Source: DASTPP01 sp035762175 (lineage in GTDB: Bacteria > Myxococcota_A > Polyangia > Polyangiales > Polyangiaceae). Taken from it: 7,672 bases of DNA. Within the stretch, counting starts at the first letter, position 1; every line of letters begins with the position of its first letter. The notes beneath the pieces are model-generated. The model made no database searches. It was not told the DNA's origin and was given only the letters and a program-made list of their open reading frames with translations. Location of the stretch: positions 1 to 7,672 of the forward strand of contig DASTPP010000341.1 of assembly GCA_035762175.1 (NCBI GenBank), in the 5' to 3' direction. Made by a program: the position numbers and the translations under genes. Below, in pieces: positions 6,361 through 7,672 of the stretch.

Positions 6361-6366
6361 TACACT
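6361..6366 (+). promoter_or_regulatory. Candidate -10 element for the Asp-tract lipoprotein gene
   Basis: TACACT matches a sigma-70-type -10 box and lies 7 bases before the ATG at 6374. Transcription would then start at or beside the start codon, giving a leaderless message. This fits the absence of any purine-rich ribosome site in CGCCGGC just before ATG. No well-spaced -35 box is evident. The rest of 6108-6373 is divergent spacer with no gene seen. Confidence 0.35.
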
Positions 6367-6373
6367 CGCCGGC

Positions 6374-6895
6374 ATGACGATCTTTGCTGCTTTCGCCTGG
6401 CCGCGGCGCGTGCTGGCCCTGACACTGGCGTCGCTCTTGGCGCTGCCCGCTTGCCTCGTCGTCACCGACGATGACGACGACGACGGCCGCGCGTGCACCG
6501 AAAAGGGGTGCGCGGACGGGTTCGTCCTCACCCTCGCGCACGCGGGCGGGTGGCCGGCCGGCGCCTACCGCTTCGAGGTGGTGGCCGACGGCAAGACCAT
6601 CACGTGCAGCGCGAGCCTGCCGCTCCCGCCCTGCGGGCAGGGGCCGGCGAGCGCCTGCGACGCGCCCGAGCTGACGCTGGGCTTGTCGGGCTGCGCGCTG
6701 CCGGCCGCCGAGCACGGCTTCTCGGAGCTCTACTGGACGACGACGACGCCCGCGTCGGTCTCGGTGGAGGTGACGCGCGACGGCGCGCCCCTCGCCCAGA
6801 CCCAGCTCACCCCGACGTACGTGACGAGTCAGCCGAACGGCCCGGACTGCGGGCCCAGCTGCCGGAACGCCTCGGCCTCGATGGCAGTGCCCTGA
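6374..6895 (+). CDS. Small lipoprotein with Asp tract, function unknown
   Basis: The 173-residue product has a clear lipoprotein signal: R11-R12, a hydrophobic run at 13-24, then the lipobox LPAC with the lipidated Cys at 27. Six consecutive Asp residues (32-37) follow almost at once, then a compact domain. That domain contains YRFEVVADGKTITC, several Cys pairs and a C-terminal PNGPDCGPSC motif. The early part, CTEKGCADGFVL, and the later motif suggest disulfide-stabilised beta structure outside the cytoplasm. I associate this pattern with small lipoproteins common in Myxococcota, whose function is not known; that association is from memory. The ATG at 6374 is chosen because it gives the signal peptide directly; the frame is open further upstream, but that extension is Arg/Pro-rich and lacks sense. 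It converges with the ferritin-like gene 45 bases downstream. Confidence 0.8.
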   Translation: MTIFAAFAWPRRVLALTLASLLALPACLVVTDDDDDDGRACTEKGCADGFVLTLAHAGGWPAGAYRFEVVADGKTITCSASLPLPPCGQGPASACDAPELTLGLSGCALPAAEHGFSELYWTTTTPASVSVEVTRDGAPLAQTQLTPTYVTSQPNGPDCGPSCRNASASMAVP

Positions 6896-6896
6896 G

Positions 6897-6922
6897 CCCG
6901 GCCGTCCGTGGTGCGGCCAGGG
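6897..6922. terminator. Hairpin between converging genes, possible bidirectional terminator
   Basis: CCCGGCCG at 6897-6904 pairs with CGGCC-A-GGG at 6914-6922, an 8-bp stem with one bulged A and a 9-base loop. It begins 2 bases after the lipoprotein gene ends and lies 19 bases from the end of the opposing gene. No T-run is present. Confidence 0.4.
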
Positions 6923-6940
6923 GCGCGGCTGGTAGGAGTC

Positions 6941-7672
6941 TCAGGCCCGGGCCGAGATGGGGGCGCTCTGCGAGGAGGGCGCCCCCGCCAGTTCGGTAGC
7001 GGTCAAGAGCTGCTCGGCGCAGGGGCCCACCACCTCGCGCAGCACCCGCCGCCGCAGCCCGGCCCGCAGCCGCTCGGGCAGGCGCCCGAAGGCGAGCGCG
7101 TGGGCCTCGGCCTCGCTCGGCGCGCCCGGGCCTTCGCCCACGTCGGCGTCGAGCGCGTCGGCCTCGTCGAGCGCCCGGGCGAAGGCCTCGGCGGCGGCCT
7201 CGAGCACGGCGGGGCCCCCGGCCTCGAGCGCCCAGCGGACGAAGCGCCAGGCGAGCTCGGCGTGCCGCTGCTCGTCGGCCCACACCCGCGCGAGCACGGC
7301 CACGACGCCGGGCTCGGTCGCGTGGTCGTGCGCCTCGGCCGCCTCGAGCGCCGCGACGGTCTCGCCGACGCAGCCCTCGACCACGGCGAGGCGCACGACC
7401 CCGGCGAGCGACGCGTCGTCGAAGGCGCCTTCGAGCGCGAGCGGCCCCGGGCCGACCGGGCGGCCGGAGATCGCCTGGGCGAGGCCGAAGCAGAGGCGGG
7501 CGTGCTCGAGCTCGTCGCCCATGGCGGCCTGCGCCCCGGCGACGAGCTCGGACGGGGCGCCGAGCGCGAGCAGGTGCAGGGCGAAGCGGGCGAAGGCGGC
7601 GACCGACGCGTGCTCCATCTGGCCGAGGCGGGCCCAGTAGGCGCCGAGCTCGGCGCGCAGCGGCGCGGGCAG
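6941..7672 (-). CDS. Ferritin-like di-iron domain protein, N-terminus beyond the right edge
   Basis: The visible 243 residues form a four-helix ferritin-like domain. Counting from the Met at 7618, the expected di-iron ligands are all present. EH at 2-3 lies in helix 1 (MEHASVAAFARFALHLLALG), and E36xxH39 (DELEHARLCF) in helix 2. Helix 3 offers E81 or E86 (VVEGCVGETVAALEA), and helix 4 has E116xxH119 (DEQRHAELAWRF). A less conserved Ala/Glu-rich helical tail follows. The frame continues to the window edge through PAPLRAELGAYWARLGQ directly before that Met. This reads like the usual lead-in to helix 1, so the Met at 7618 is probably internal and the gene is truncated here. Family members range from iron-storing proteins to di-iron oxygenases; the reaction of this one cannot be told. 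No neighbour in view suggests a pathway. Confidence 0.75.
   Translation of the reverse strand: MPAPLRAELGAYWARLGQMEHASVAAFARFALHLLALGAPSELVAGAQAAMGDELEHARLCFGLAQAISGRPVGPGPLALEGAFDDASLAGVVRLAVVEGCVGETVAALEAAEAHDHATEPGVVAVLARVWADEQRHAELAWRFVRWALEAGGPAVLEAAAEAFARALDEADALDADVGEGPGAPSEAEAHALAFGRLPERLRAGLRRRVLREVVGPCAEQLLTATELAGAPSSQSAPISARA

Overview
The window is very GC-rich, with G or C dominating third codon positions. Its proteins are Ala/Pro-rich, it carries small secreted or lipid-anchored proteins with Asp-rich or Cys-rich composition, and GTG starts are common. This combination is typical of Myxococcota, probably a Polyangiales-type genome. That placement is inference from composition and protein style; there is no rRNA or marker gene here.

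Layout, left to right. (1) 60-1502 (+): a low-complexity Ala/Pro/Glu-rich single-pass membrane protein with two blocks of in-frame tandem repeats. (2) 1503-1788: a spacer with short direct repeats and a hairpin. (3) 1789-3027 (+): a flavin-dependent halogenase-like oxidoreductase with all three family motifs, followed 11 bases later by a small exported Cys-containing protein (3039-3710); the two look like one operon. (4) 3711-4170: the gap between converging genes, filled by a ~43-bp tandem array whose units each begin with a near-perfect palindrome centred on TTCGAA; part of the array runs in inverted orientation. (5) 4171-5121 and 5130-6107 (both -): a class II (SIRT4-like) sirtuin behind an unrecognised helical protein, 8 bases apart, again an evident operon. 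(6) 6108-6373: divergent promoter region. (7) 6374-6895 (+): a small lipoprotein with a six-Asp tract. (8) 6941-7672 (-): the C-terminal part of a ferritin-like di-iron protein that runs off the right edge.

The most unusual structure is the palindrome array at 3808-4163. Its last core (4146-4161) lies 9 bases beyond the sirtuin stop codon. A 16-base sequence matching it at 15 positions lies at 6111-6126, 3 bases upstream of the likely start of the first gene of the sirtuin operon. The operon is therefore bracketed by the same element. Whether this is a regulator site, a transcription-end structure, a mobile REP-like repeat or coincidence cannot be settled from this window. No tRNA, rRNA, CRISPR array, transposase or phage gene was seen.
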